The translations under genes were made by a program, and so were the position numbers. This document shows positions 53,411 to 61,868 of a stretch of DNA of 64,000 nucleotides, piece after piece (the stretch's first letter is position 1; each line of letters opens with the position of its first letter). Below the pieces are notes generated by a model. The model made no database searches. It saw only the letters and a program-made list of their open reading frames with translations, and was not told where the DNA came from. The stretch is from DASYTH01 sp045806965 (lineage in GTDB: Bacteria; Actinomycetota; Actinomycetes; Mycobacteriales; Pseudonocardiaceae): positions 35,754-99,753 of the forward strand of contig JBJMIG010000065.1 of the NCBI GenBank assembly GCA_045806965.1, read 5' to 3'.

Positions 53411-53435
53411 GTGATCGTCCGCTGTGGACGATCAC
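53411..53435. terminator. Hairpin terminator after axeA
   Basis: GTGATCGTCC (53411-53420), a 5-nt loop and GGACGATCAC (53426-53435): a perfect 10-bp stem, 148 nt past the axeA stop. With the 53379 hairpin it accounts for most of the 303-bp gene-free stretch 53280-53582. TATATA on the minus strand near 53369-53364 may be a GT1 -10. Confidence 0.6.
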
Positions 53436-53582
53436 CCTTTCCCGCGAGCCAGCGGCCGGCCGCGTACGGCGGCACATCGAGCGGGACGAGCTGCTGCGGC
53501 GTGCGCGGGCCGCCGCCCGGAGCCGTGACTGTGACGGCCCCGGGCGGGTTGGCGGATGTCGGCTCCCGTGTGGACAGCTGGT

Positions 53583-54263
53583 TTAGGCGGGGGCCACCGC
53601 GCGGCCGGTCTGCGGGGAGATCATGCCGGCGCAGAGGTTGCGGCTGGCCAGCGTCTGGGCGATGCGCGGAATCGCGGCTCGGGTGTTGGCCGGCCACTCG
53701 TGCATCAGGATGATCTGGCCGTTGGTCAGCCGGGCGTTGGCCGCCACGATGGCGTCGACGCTGGCGCCGTTCCAGTCTTGTGAGTCGACGTCCCAGATGA
53801 TCTGGGTCAGACCGTACTTGGCCTGCACGGTGCGCAGCGTCGCGTTGGTCTCGCCGAAGGGCGGGCGGAACAGCCTGGGCGTGCCGCCGCCCGCGGCGGC
53901 GATGGCCTGCTGGGTGCGGGCGATCTCGGAGTCCATCTGCGCCTGGGACAGTTGGGTCATGTGGGGGTGGGTGTAGCTGTGGTTGCCGACCCACATGCGG
54001 GCGCTGATCTCGGCCCGGACCTGGGCCGGGACGGACGCGGCGAACTGGCCCTCGTTGAACATCGTGGCCCGCAGACCGCTCTGTCGCAGCGCGTTGAGCA
54101 GCGCCGGGGTGTTCGCGTTGGACGGGCCGTCATCGAAGGTGAGTCCGACATATCCGTTGCAAGCGGTGACCTGTGCCGGGCTGGCGCCTGCGGCCGGTGC
54201 CAGGGCCACGGCCGCGACCACGGCCAGGCCCGTTGCCAGGAAGCGTTTCGACAGGATGCGCAT
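53583..54263 (-). CDS. axeA: Secreted CE4 acetyl xylan esterase
   Basis: A 226-residue exported CE4 deacetylase. Signal peptide (1-28, ending AGAS), then NGYVGLTFDDGPSNANT (metal-binding Asp), WVGNHSYTHPHM (two metal His), RPPFGETNATLR, IWDVDSQDWNG and ILMHEWPANT. The sequence closely matches AxeA of Streptomyces lividans, which removes acetyl groups from xylan. It lies 39 bp after the GH11 xylanase gene, as xlnB-axeA in Streptomyces, so they form an operon. No carbohydrate-binding module follows. The ATG at 54263 has a GGGAT sequence before it. Confidence 0.92.
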   Translation of the reverse strand: MRILSKRFLATGLAVVAAVALAPAAGASPAQVTACNGYVGLTFDDGPSNANTPALLNALRQSGLRATMFNEGQFAASVPAQVRAEISARMWVGNHSYTHPHMTQLSQAQMDSEIARTQQAIAAAGGGTPRLFRPPFGETNATLRTVQAKYGLTQIIWDVDSQDWNGASVDAIVAANARLTNGQIILMHEWPANTRAAIPRIAQTLASRNLCAGMISPQTGRAVAPA

Positions 54264-54302
54264 GGGAGATCCCTTCGGCGTCTCGGAAAAGGGTTGGGCC
54301 GG

Positions 54303-54983
54303 TCAACTCACGGAGAGGCTGGAGCTTCCACTGCTCTGGAACCCCTCGGTTGCGACGATCATGTAGTAGCGGAAGGAACCCAGCGGCATCCCAGCCCGGC
54401 CCCAGGCATCGAAGTGGTTGCCGGTGCTGATGCTTCCGCCGGTTCTGCGGGCCTGCCGCACGCTCCAGTACTGGTTGAAGGTGCGGGTGCCCTCGACGGA
54501 CGGCGCGTTGACCCGCGTCGTCTGGTAGATGTCGTAGGTTCCGCCGTCGCTGTTGACGGTGCCCTTGAAGGTGCCGGTAGGCCGGAATGTGCCGAAGTTG
54601 TCGACGATGTAGTACTCGACGAGCGGGTTCGAGGTCCATCCGTAGAGGGCCAGATAGCCGTTGCCGGACGGGCTGAAGCTGCCCGAGTAGTTCACCGTGC
54701 GGCGGCTTCCGTTGCTCCATCCCTTGCCGCAGACAAAGTTGCCACAGTTCGTCCACGAGGCCCGGTAGCTCCCGCCGGCCGCAAGGGTCATCGAGACCTG
54801 GCCGCCGCCGTTGGTCCAGAACGAGTAGAAGAAGCCGTTGTTGGTACCGGTCTGGTTCGTGGTGATGGTCGTGTCGGCGCCGGCGGTACCGGGCAGCAGG
54901 AGCGCGGACGAAGCCACGGCCAAGGCGCCGGCCCCGCCGATGAAGGTCCGGCGGGTGAGCGGATGCGCTGGGACGTTGTCCAT
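54303..54983 (-). CDS. Secreted GH11 endo-beta-1,4-xylanase
   Basis: A 226-residue xylanase. The N-terminus has a twin-arginine signal (LTRRTFIGGAGALAVASS, ending AGAD), so export is likely by the Tat route. The GH11 jelly-roll follows, with the nucleophile Glu in NPLVEYYIVDN and the acid-base Glu in IVATEGFQSSG. It ends at SLSVS without linker or binding module, resembling Tat-exported XlnC more than XlnB. The start is ATG 54983 with AGGAAGGA seven bases upstream; longer frames to 55202 are not supported. axeA follows. Confidence 0.93.
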   Translation of the reverse strand: MDNVPAHPLTRRTFIGGAGALAVASSALLLPGTAGADTTITTNQTGTNNGFFYSFWTNGGGQVSMTLAAGGSYRASWTNCGNFVCGKGWSNGSRRTVNYSGSFSPSGNGYLALYGWTSNPLVEYYIVDNFGTFRPTGTFKGTVNSDGGTYDIYQTTRVNAPSVEGTRTFNQYWSVRQARRTGGSISTGNHFDAWGRAGMPLGSFRYYMIVATEGFQSSGSSSLSVS

Positions 54984-55191
54984 GTGGGGTCCTTCCTCCT
55001 CGTGGCTGCCGGCGGCGTTGCCGGCAGCGTGCTGCGGCCGAGGCCGGGCGGTGCCTCGGATACAGCCGACCGCGCGTCGGCGTCGTGCGACGCGACGCGT
55101 GGTGTGACCGGTCGTCATGCGGTGGATGACCGGGAGGACCGGGCCTTCGGCGGTGACCCGGACGACAGTGCTCAAGACTGTCGGTGACGCC

Positions 55192-55221
55192 AGTATCGGC
55201 ACGACTACGCTTGCTAGTCAA
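55192..55221 (-). promoter_or_regulatory. Putative xylanase-operon promoter
   Basis: On the minus strand TTGACT (55221-55216), an 18-nt spacer and GATACT (55197-55192), about 210 nt upstream of ATG 54983, leaving a long leader. The gene-free stretch 54984-55529 also holds the two boxes listed next and a CCGTGGCCACGG palindrome at 55451-55462. Confidence 0.4.
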
Positions 55222-55228
55222 TAATTTC

Positions 55229-55241
55229 CGAAACACTTTCG
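55229..55241. promoter_or_regulatory. CGAAA-TTTCG box upstream of the xylanase promoter
   Basis: CGAAAcacTTTCG, perfect 5-bp arms with a 3-bp centre, 8 bp upstream of the -35. Similar CGAAA/TTTCG palindromes precede xylanase genes in Streptomyces. The overlapping TTTCGAAA (55237-55244) is itself symmetric. Confidence 0.5.
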
Positions 55242-55370
55242 AAAGCCATGTTGATAGCCCCGGCCGCCCTCGGTGTCATCACCGCAGATAGGACGCCCTC
55301 GCCTAGGTCGCTTGGGTCGTGCACGAGCCGAGAATCAATCATTTCGTCAAGTCAGCCAGGGCTCGGTTTC

Positions 55371-55381
55371 CGAAAATTTCG
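55371..55381. promoter_or_regulatory. Second CGAAA-TTTCG box
   Basis: CGAAAaTTTCG, perfect 5-bp arms around one base, 130 bp further upstream. This one-base spacing is the form I recall from Streptomyces xylanase promoters. Confidence 0.5.
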
Positions 55382-55529
55382 ACCCGGTTTCGGAGTGTTG
55401 GTCGGCGTTCCACGTCGCGGAACGCGGTGTCAACGTCGCTCCGGGATGGACCGTGGCCACGGCCGACACGCTCACGCGGGAGCCCGACACAGGACCTCGA
55501 TCGGGCGCGGTTCGTCGCTTGGTTGCGGG

Positions 55530-56996
55530 TCAGGCCACGACCCGGATCGTGCTCAGTTCCTTGTCCGCGGCGTCCGGGATGTACATGCCGGCGTCGAGGC
55601 CGCTGCGCAGATACTCCACCACCGGTTGGGTGATCACCTCGCCGGGCAGCAGTGCCGGCACGCCCGGTGGGTACGGGCTGATCGTCTCGGCGCAGATCCG
55701 GCCGATCGCCTTGGCCGCGGGCACGTTCTCGGCTTCGCCGAAGAAGGCGTCGCGGGGCAGGGCCGCCTGCTCCAACTCGAGCTCACCGGGCGCCGGCAGG
55801 GCGATCGGCTTGGCCTGCGGCAGCTCGTCGATGTGGTCGACCAGCGCGCGGACCGCCGCCACCAGCGTGTCCACGGTCTTCTCGTCGTCCGCGACGGTGA
55901 GCTGCGCGCTGATCCGACGGTGGTCGGACAGGCCGACGTCGACGCGCTTGTGCTGGCGCAGCCATTCGTTGGCGTCGTAGCCGGACCGGCCGAAACCGTG
56001 CACGTCCATAACGATCTTGAGCGGGTCGTGGTCGAAGGCTCGGTCCGGCCCGACCAGATCATCCCGACCGAGCACCATCAGACCCGGTATCCCGCCGAGC
56101 TCGGTGCGGGCCTGGGCGGCCAGCCGCAAGGCCTCGTCGAGCAGTTCCCGGCCGTGCTCGACCATCTGCCGCCGCCACCCATCCAGCGCGGCGTAGACCA
56201 GCGCGGTCGGGCTGGTGGTGTTCAGCAGGTCGGAGCGGGCGGCGAGCACGGCGGGGTCGACCCGCTCCCCCTGCAGGTGAAACACCGAGGACTGCTCCAG
56301 CCCGCCGCCCATCTTGTGCACGCTGGTGACGCACAGATCGGCGCCGGCATCCATGGCCCAGGCCGGCAGCTCCGGGTGGAACGGGAAGTGCGCCCCCCAC
56401 GCCTCGTCCACGATCAGCGGCACCCCGTCGCGGTGGCCGTGGCAGATCTCGGCGGTGCCCTTGATGTCGGCACACGTGCCGTAGTCGCTCGGCGTGATCA
56501 GCAGCATCCCCTTGGCATCGGGGGCGCGGTCGAACGCCTCACGCACCGTGTCGGGCTCGGGCGGGTACGCGAAGTGCTGCTCGGCGTCCCACCGCGGATG
56601 CACCCACACGGGCGCCACCCCGCTGATGATCAGTCCGGCGACCACCGACTTGTGCGCGTTGCGCGACACCAGCAACTTCTCGCCTGGACCGGCCACGGCG
56701 AGCATGGCGCTCTTGACCGACAGGGAACTGCCGCAGGTGGAGAAGAACGCCTTGTCCGCGTCGACGGCCGCGGCCATCAACTCCTCGGCGTCGGCCAGGA
56801 TCCCCTTGCTCATCGTCCGGTCGTCGAGGCCGTTCATCACGATGATGTCGGAGGCGAACACGTCCCGACCCATCGTGGCGAGCACCCGAGGGTCGACCCC
56901 GCGCCCCTGCTTGTGACCCGGCGGCAGGAACGGCAGGTGACCACGCTCGCGATACGCCTGCATAGCCTCGATGACCGGTGCCCGCGACTGATCCAC
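55530..56996 (-). CDS. Orn/Lys/Arg decarboxylase (compact, PLP-dependent)
   Basis: A 488-residue fold-type I PLP enzyme. HLPFLPPGHKQGRGVDP opens it; FFSTCGSSLSVKSAML, NAHKSVVAGLIISG, and SVHKMGGGLEQSSVF with the PLP-binding Lys follow. The length and absence of the N-terminal wing domain match Bacillus SpeA/YaaO-type decarboxylases, not the large enterobacterial forms. It makes a diamine (cadaverine, agmatine or putrescine); which one cannot be told. The start is GTG 56996 with GGGAGG five bases upstream, not the longer frame to 57230. Confidence 0.88.
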   Translation of the reverse strand: MDQSRAPVIEAMQAYRERGHLPFLPPGHKQGRGVDPRVLATMGRDVFASDIIVMNGLDDRTMSKGILADAEELMAAAVDADKAFFSTCGSSLSVKSAMLAVAGPGEKLLVSRNAHKSVVAGLIISGVAPVWVHPRWDAEQHFAYPPEPDTVREAFDRAPDAKGMLLITPSDYGTCADIKGTAEICHGHRDGVPLIVDEAWGAHFPFHPELPAWAMDAGADLCVTSVHKMGGGLEQSSVFHLQGERVDPAVLAARSDLLNTTSPTALVYAALDGWRRQMVEHGRELLDEALRLAAQARTELGGIPGLMVLGRDDLVGPDRAFDHDPLKIVMDVHGFGRSGYDANEWLRQHKRVDVGLSDHRRISAQLTVADDEKTVDTLVAAVRALVDHIDELPQAKPIALPAPGELELEQAALPRDAFFGEAENVPAAKAIGRICAETISPYPPGVPALLPGEVITQPVVEYLRSGLDAGMYIPDAADKELSTIRVVA

Positions 56997-57366
56997 GTCA
57001 ACCTCCCGCTGTCGGTACACAACCGCCAGCGGGGTTCCCGGCCTCCTGGTCGGGAAACGTACCCCACGCCGACCAGCACCGGTCCTGAATAGGCAGTCAT
57101 GGCGAGGCTGATCCCGAACCGGGAACGGCGGCCGGCGAGGGGATTGCCCAGCGGCGGGGTCGACCCGGAACGCGGACCGATCCCACCGGAGCCGAAAGGC
57201 GGTCCCACCTGCCCACTGACGGTCGGGCACGGCTCATCGGGGTTGGCGTCCTAACCGGATCCCCATCGCGGTTTGCCGTATCAAGAGGTGGGTACTACCG
57301 CCGTTGCGTCAAATAGCCGGCGCTCGAGACCCATTCGGGTGGGTGGATGAGCGGAGGTGACGGCAC
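56997..57366. other. Gene-free divergent region
   Basis: No gene is seen in these 370 bp. It holds the stress-type promoter for the DUF6292 gene at 57271-57295 and, on the minus strand, a GGGTAC at about 57059-57064 that might be a -10 for the decarboxylase, though its -35 is poor. Antisense frames here are extensions of the decarboxylase frame. Confidence 0.4.
57271..57295 (+). promoter_or_regulatory. SigB/SigF-like promoter of the DUF6292 gene
   Basis: GTTT (57271-57274), a 15-nt spacer and GGGTAC (57290-57295), 71 nt before GTG 57367. It matches the stress-sigma consensus perfectly. Confidence 0.6.
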
Positions 57367-57801
57367 GTGGATCTGGAGTCTGAAGATGATCGCCCGGCGC
57401 GCGGTTTGCATCGTTATGTGCAACTGGTGGCCGAAGCGTGCGGAGTGGGTCCGGACGGTTTCTTTCTCGAACTGGAGCGGCCACTGCGCGCCTACCTCGC
57501 GGTCGACGGTCGCCTGCCGCAATTTCCGACCCGAGATGTCGCCTTATGGTGGGAGGAAGAGCACGGCTGGGCCGCCGGTATCGAAACCCATTCCGGGCGG
57601 AACCTTATCCTGCTTACCTATCTGGGCCTCGACGCGCTCCCCGCACCGCAGGCCGTCGTACACTTCCTCGCCGACCTGTTCACAGAGCGGTTCCCGGGGC
57701 AGCCGAACCCGCCCGCGCTGCGTCGCGTGACGGACACTGACGGTCTGCTCGACCGCCTGGCCAGCTACGCCCGACCCGCGGTGGTGCGCCTTTACTTATA
57801 G
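57367..57801 (+). CDS. DUF6292 family protein
   Basis: A 144-residue soluble protein. LHRYVQLVAEACGV, ELERPLRAYLAVDGRLP, RDVALWWEEEHGWAAGIE and LTYLGLDALPAPQAVVHFL match DUF6292, a family frequent in Pseudonocardiales and without known function. The conserved WWEEEHGW block hints at a ligand-binding pocket. GGAGG lies nine bases before GTG 57367. It probably belongs to the stress regulon. Confidence 0.8.
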   Translation: MDLESEDDRPARGLHRYVQLVAEACGVGPDGFFLELERPLRAYLAVDGRLPQFPTRDVALWWEEEHGWAAGIETHSGRNLILLTYLGLDALPAPQAVVHFLADLFTERFPGQPNPPALRRVTDTDGLLDRLASYARPAVVRLYL

Positions 57802-57907
57802 CGCCACCCCCAGAATCCAGACTCAATCGGGTACGCCGATACCTGACGTGTCGCGATGAATGCGCGGCTCCTCCTTCTCGCTACAAGAATCGCTAGGACG
57901 TGTGCTC

Positions 57908-59092
57908 ATGGACAAGAATTGCGGGTCAAATATGGGCCTTTCGGTGGGAGTGGAAGAGGAGTTTCTGTTGATTGATCCCGCCGGTCGCCCGGTGCCGGCC
58001 GCCGCCGCGGTGATCGAGGCGGCGGACGGCTCCGGCGTCCGGTTGTACGGCGAGTTGACCACCGCGCAGGTGGAAACCAACTCCGCGGTCTGCCATGGCA
58101 TGCGCCAGCTGCGCTCGGAGTTGTTCGGACTGCGGTCGGTCGCGGCGGCGGCCGCATCGCGCGCCGGTGCACGGTTGGTGGCCGCGGGCACGCTCATCGC
58201 CGGCGAGCCGACACTGGCGCTGAGCGACACGCCACGCTACCGGCGCATGGCCCAGCGCTACGGCCGGCTGGTCGACGAGCAGAGCATCTGCGGCTGCCAC
58301 GTCCACATCGGCCTGCCCGACCGGGAAACCGCCGTCCAGGTGAGCAACCACCTGCGACCATGGCTGCCAACCCTGCTGGCGTTGACCGCCAACTCCGCCG
58401 TCCACTGCGGTCGCGACACCGGCCACGCCAGCTGGCGATCCATCATCGCGTCCCGCTGGCCCTGCTCCGGGCCACCCCCGTACTTCCCCTCCGCCGCCCA
58501 CTACGACGCGACGGTCGAAATGCTGATCGACACCGAGACCATCATGGACCCGGGCATGATCTACTGGGATGTGCGCCCCTCGGCACACCTGCCGACCCTC
58601 GAGGTCCGGGTCAGCGACGTCCCATCCACCGTGGCCGAAACGACGCTGTTGGCCACGCTGGTCCGGGGACTGGTCACCACCGCTGTCCGTGACCTCGACG
58701 CCGGACGAACCGCACCGCCGGTCCAGGCCGAGGTGCTGCGCGCGGCCTACTGGCGAAGCGCCCACGACGGCCTCACCGGACAAGCCCTCGACCCGATCAG
58801 CGAGCGACCCACCACCCCTCGCGACATGCTGTCCGCACTCCTCCGCCACATTGACCCGGACCTCGAAGAACTCGGCGAGCGCGCGGCGGTTCGCACCCTG
58901 CTGGCCACCGTGCTCACCCACGGCAACGGCGCGATCCGGCAACGCCGCGCCCTGGCCCAGCAGCACGCCATCGCCGACGTGGTGGACCAAGCCGTGCACG
59001 CGACCCTGCAGAACACCTGGCCGCTCCTGCTGCCCGACGGTTCCCGTCAGGGGCAGCCGGACCAGGACACCCGCTATGGCCGGACCGCCTGA
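57908..59092 (+). CDS. Carboxylate-amine ligase (GCS2/YbdK family), copy 2
   Basis: A 394-residue relative of the 34527 ligase: SVGVEEEFLLIDPAGRPV, then CGCHVHIGLPDRETAVQVSN, HCGRDTGHASWRSIIASRWP and the C-terminal RQRRALAQQHAIADVV. It should form an amide or peptide bond with ATP. Sequence divergence from copy 1 suggests a different substrate. No oxidase gene is attached here. The start is ATG 57908 or 57932 (MGLSVGVEEEF); a GGGTAC at 57829-57834 may be a weak -10. Confidence 0.87.
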   Translation: MDKNCGSNMGLSVGVEEEFLLIDPAGRPVPAAAAVIEAADGSGVRLYGELTTAQVETNSAVCHGMRQLRSELFGLRSVAAAAASRAGARLVAAGTLIAGEPTLALSDTPRYRRMAQRYGRLVDEQSICGCHVHIGLPDRETAVQVSNHLRPWLPTLLALTANSAVHCGRDTGHASWRSIIASRWPCSGPPPYFPSAAHYDATVEMLIDTETIMDPGMIYWDVRPSAHLPTLEVRVSDVPSTVAETTLLATLVRGLVTTAVRDLDAGRTAPPVQAEVLRAAYWRSAHDGLTGQALDPISERPTTPRDMLSALLRHIDPDLEELGERAAVRTLLATVLTHGNGAIRQRRALAQQHAIADVVDQAVHATLQNTWPLLLPDGSRQGQPDQDTRYGRTA

Positions 59093-59165
59093 TCGGATCG
59101 AGCTGATCCACCCCACCAACGGTCCCGGTCCACTACCACGACTGCGCCCTGGTCACCGACGCTGT

Positions 59166-60656
59166 TCAGCAGGAGGCCGGCGGATCTGAGCCGGCCGCCG
59201 TCCTGGAGCCGCCGGGGGTCCACCGGGCGAGCACGACGGTGGCGTCGTCCTGCAGGACGCCGTTCTGGTGGTCGAGGACGGCGCGGATGAGACGACGCAC
59301 CGTTTCGGGCGGGGGATGTCCGGCCGCGGCCTCGCGGTGCAGGAAGTCGGCCAGGCGGGCCTCTCCGAAGAACTCCCCGGTGTGGTCGCGGGCCTCGGTG
59401 ACGCCATCGGTGTGCAGAACCAGCCAGTCGTCGGGTTGCAGCGTCTCCTCGGCGACGGTCGCCTCGCCAAGGCCCAGTCCGAGTGGGGGCCGATGCCCTC
59501 CGGTGAGGAGTTTGACGATCTTGCCCGCGCGCATGATCAGTGGGCTGGGGTGGCCGGCGTTGAGGTAGCGCAACCGTCCGCCGACCAGATCGACCTCGGC
59601 GAGGATTGCCGTGACGAAGGCCGAGCGGCCGAACTGCTCGCTGATCGACTCCTCGATGCCGCGGGCCTGTTCGAACAGGCCGTGGCCGGCGAGCCGGGCG
59701 CTGCGGTAGGCGGCCAGCGCGGTGGCGGCGATCAGGCCACTGCGCAGATCATGCCCGACCGCGTCCAGAATGATCAGGCTCGCGGTCGTTTCGGACAGTG
59801 CGTAGTCGAAGACGTCGCCGCTGACCTCCTGGCGTGGCTCGACCACGCCGGTGATCACGAAGTTGTCCACCCCGGCGGTCAGCGGCGGCAGCAACGACCA
59901 GACCAACTCGCCGGGGACCGTGCGCCGGGTCCGCAGCCGCACCAGGTCCAGGGCGTCACCGTAGTGGGTGAGCAGCGTGACCAGGTGACCCAGCAGGACG
60001 GAGAGCCACCGACACTGGGTGCGCAGGCCCACATCGTAGAGGTCGTCCAGGTCGGGTACCGCGACGTCGAGCACGCCAAGCCGTTCCACGCCGTCGAGCA
60101 GCGGTACCCAGAGCCGGGGCCGGTCAGCCGCTTCCGCGGGCAGGGTCCGCACCTGGCGAAACGCCCGACCGGCGAGCGTGCTGTCGATCTCCAGGGAGGT
60201 GCGTTGCACCGAGGAGTCGTCGCAGGCGGGCAGCGGATGCAGCCGGCGCTGGTCGTAGTCGACGAGGTAGATGGTGATGTCTACGCCGAGCGCCTGGCCG
60301 GCGGCCTTGGCCACCGCGGGCAGCCGTTCCGGCGGCGCCAACTCCGAACCCTCCAACAGCTCGACCAGCGCGGCCAGTGGCTGGCTGCGCGGCCGGCTTT
60401 CCCGGAAGGGGCGGCTGTAGCCGGCCCGGTGCGGCGGGGTCAGCTCGTCGAGTCGTTCGTTGACCGCCTGAGCCAGAATGTCGCGTTGCAGGGGCGCCAG
60501 CCCGGCCAGGGCGTGCACGTAGGCGTCGATCTCGATCACCCCCGCGGCGCCGCCGAGGGCGAAGTACCGCATCCACAGTTCGTCGACGGTCAACTCGGCG
60601 CGTCGCAGGGCGAGGGCGATGCTGCGCTGCTGCTCCTCGGCACGGTCGCTGGTCAT
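59166..60656 (-). CDS. SpoIIE/PP2C-family serine phosphatase with GAF-like domain, paralogue of 7297
   Basis: A 496-residue copy of the 7297-8760 phosphatase, with the same order: helical N-terminus, GAF-like region, then EVSGDVFDYALSE, ILDAVGHDLRSGL and LQDDATVVLARW. Almost every block is shared (for example QRRLHPLPA versus QHRLHPLRA), showing a recent duplication. The unusual N-terminal half is the more variable part. The ATG at 60656 follows the GAF-ANTAR stop by 5 bp, so the two are co-transcribed. Confidence 0.92.
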   Translation of the reverse strand: MTSDRAEEQQRSIALALRRAELTVDELWMRYFALGGAAGVIEIDAYVHALAGLAPLQRDILAQAVNERLDELTPPHRAGYSRPFRESRPRSQPLAALVELLEGSELAPPERLPAVAKAAGQALGVDITIYLVDYDQRRLHPLPACDDSSVQRTSLEIDSTLAGRAFRQVRTLPAEAADRPRLWVPLLDGVERLGVLDVAVPDLDDLYDVGLRTQCRWLSVLLGHLVTLLTHYGDALDLVRLRTRRTVPGELVWSLLPPLTAGVDNFVITGVVEPRQEVSGDVFDYALSETTASLIILDAVGHDLRSGLIAATALAAYRSARLAGHGLFEQARGIEESISEQFGRSAFVTAILAEVDLVGGRLRYLNAGHPSPLIMRAGKIVKLLTGGHRPPLGLGLGEATVAEETLQPDDWLVLHTDGVTEARDHTGEFFGEARLADFLHREAAAGHPPPETVRRLIRAVLDHQNGVLQDDATVVLARWTPGGSRTAAGSDPPASC

Positions 60657-60661
60657 GGGGA

Positions 60662-61384
60662 TCAGCGCCGGCGCTGGACGGTCGACTCCGCGATGCGTTC
60701 GGCCGCCTGCCGCATCGTTTTGCCCTGTTGTTGCGCGGTGTCGGCCAGGGCCAGGAACGCGCCCCGCTCATCGACGCCCTGACGGGCCATGATGACGCCG
60801 AGGGCCAGAGTGATCACCTCGCGGCCGCGCAGCGCGTCCTTGAGCGTGTCACTGACCCGCCGCGCGTCCTCCGCCGAACGCATGTTGGCCAGCAGAATCG
60901 CGGCCTGGGTAGCGAACATCGTCAGCAGCCGCTCCTCCCGTTCGCCGAACATCCGAGGTTGCGCGGCGTAGACCTTCACCGCCCCCAACGACCCGGAGCC
61001 GGCCACCAACGGGGCGCTGAGCACCGAGCGCACACCCACCTCGGCGACCGCCCGCGCCCACTCCGGCCACCGATCATCCCCGGCGATGTCGTCGACACGC
61101 ACCACGCGATGCTGCTCCCATGCCGTCAGACACGGCCCCTGTCCCAGTTGGTACTGCAGCGCGTCGGCCCGCTCCACGACCGCATCGGTCGCCGCCGTGG
61201 TAACCCGCTTACCCTGCGGGTCCAACAGGCTGATCCCGGCCCCGCTGCTGCCGGAGAACATCTCCACCGTCAACGAGGTGATCAGCTGCAACGCCGTCTG
61301 CACCGTCGCCGTGGACAGCAGCAGACCCGACGTACGAGCGAACATCGCCGCCAACTCATCAGCCAACGGCAACTCCGAACCCAT
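60662..61384 (-). CDS. GAF and ANTAR domain regulator, paralogue of 8763
   Basis: A 240-residue copy of the 8763 protein: GAF with GQGPCLTAW and GVRSVLSAPLVAGSGSLGAVKVYAA, then the ANTAR helix bundle ITLALGVIMARQGVDERGAFLAL. The C-terminus MRQAAERIAESTVQRRR matches the RIARSTVRRRR ending of the first copy. The ATG at 61384 has GGGAGG nine bases upstream. A stress-type promoter lies at 61425. Confidence 0.9.
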   Translation of the reverse strand: MGSELPLADELAAMFARTSGLLLSTATVQTALQLITSLTVEMFSGSSGAGISLLDPQGKRVTTAATDAVVERADALQYQLGQGPCLTAWEQHRVVRVDDIAGDDRWPEWARAVAEVGVRSVLSAPLVAGSGSLGAVKVYAAQPRMFGEREERLLTMFATQAAILLANMRSAEDARRVSDTLKDALRGREVITLALGVIMARQGVDERGAFLALADTAQQQGKTMRQAAERIAESTVQRRR

Positions 61385-61424
61385 GCCGCACCACCTCCCA
61401 CCCCGCCCGGCCCGTCGCCGCGGC

Positions 61425-61449
61425 ATACCCTCCGCCGGCCGGTCTAACC
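61425..61449 (-). promoter_or_regulatory. SigB/SigF-like promoter of the second GAF-ANTAR/phosphatase pair
   Basis: On the minus strand GGTT (61449-61446), a 15-nt spacer and GGGTAT (61430-61425), 40 nt before ATG 61384. If real, the stress sigma factor would feed back on its own regulator pair. The 8763 pair has no comparable site. Confidence 0.45.
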
Positions 61450-61506
61450 AGTGCGGACAACAGTTGCGCCAAGAAGTAGGACGCTCGCCCGCCGTCCCGG
61501 AAGGGC

Positions 61507-61532
61507 GGATTAGTCCTGAGCTCGCCGGGTAG
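61507..61532 (+). promoter_or_regulatory. Possible SigB/SigF-like promoter of the 61565 gene
   Basis: GGAT (61507-61510), a 16-nt spacer and GGGTAG (61527-61532), 32 nt before GTG 61565. Confidence 0.3.
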
Positions 61533-61564
61533 ACCGGTTGTCTGCCGATGAGATGGAGGACGTG

Positions 61565-61726
61565 GTGAGCGAACCCGGGCGTGCCGGCGAGGTTGAGCGG
61601 GGAGCGGCGGAGGAGAACACCGGTGTACCGCTGGATGACATGGAGCGGGAGATGTCGAAGCCGCCCGAGCAGCGGTGGGCCGACCACCGCGAGCCCACAT
61701 CCGAGCCGGCGGATCCCGGCGTCTGA
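61565..61726 (+). CDS. Small acidic hypothetical protein (53 aa)
   Basis: A GTG at 61565 with GGAGG five bases upstream opens a 53-residue, Glu/Pro-rich, probably disordered protein (GEVERGAAEENTGVP, DDMEREMSKPPEQRWADH, ending SEPADPGV). Third codon positions are strongly GC-biased, which supports real coding. No family known. It is divergent from the GAF-ANTAR gene. Confidence 0.5.
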   Translation: MSEPGRAGEVERGAAEENTGVPLDDMEREMSKPPEQRWADHREPTSEPADPGV

Positions 61727-61868
61727 AACCAGGTCGGACACCTGTTCGTCCGTCTGTCCGTGGTGGACCGGGGCGGGGCCGGTCGGCCGAATTTGAGCCG
61801 GGCAACCGCATCTCGGAAATGTACGAGCTAGGAATGGTGGCTACTGCCGGGCGATGCGGAGGCGATCG

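Noticed and set aside
55248..57092. 614-residue plus-strand open frame
   Set aside because: It is the antisense shadow of the decarboxylase gene, full of His, Gln and Arg, without motifs. Long shadows are expected at this GC content.
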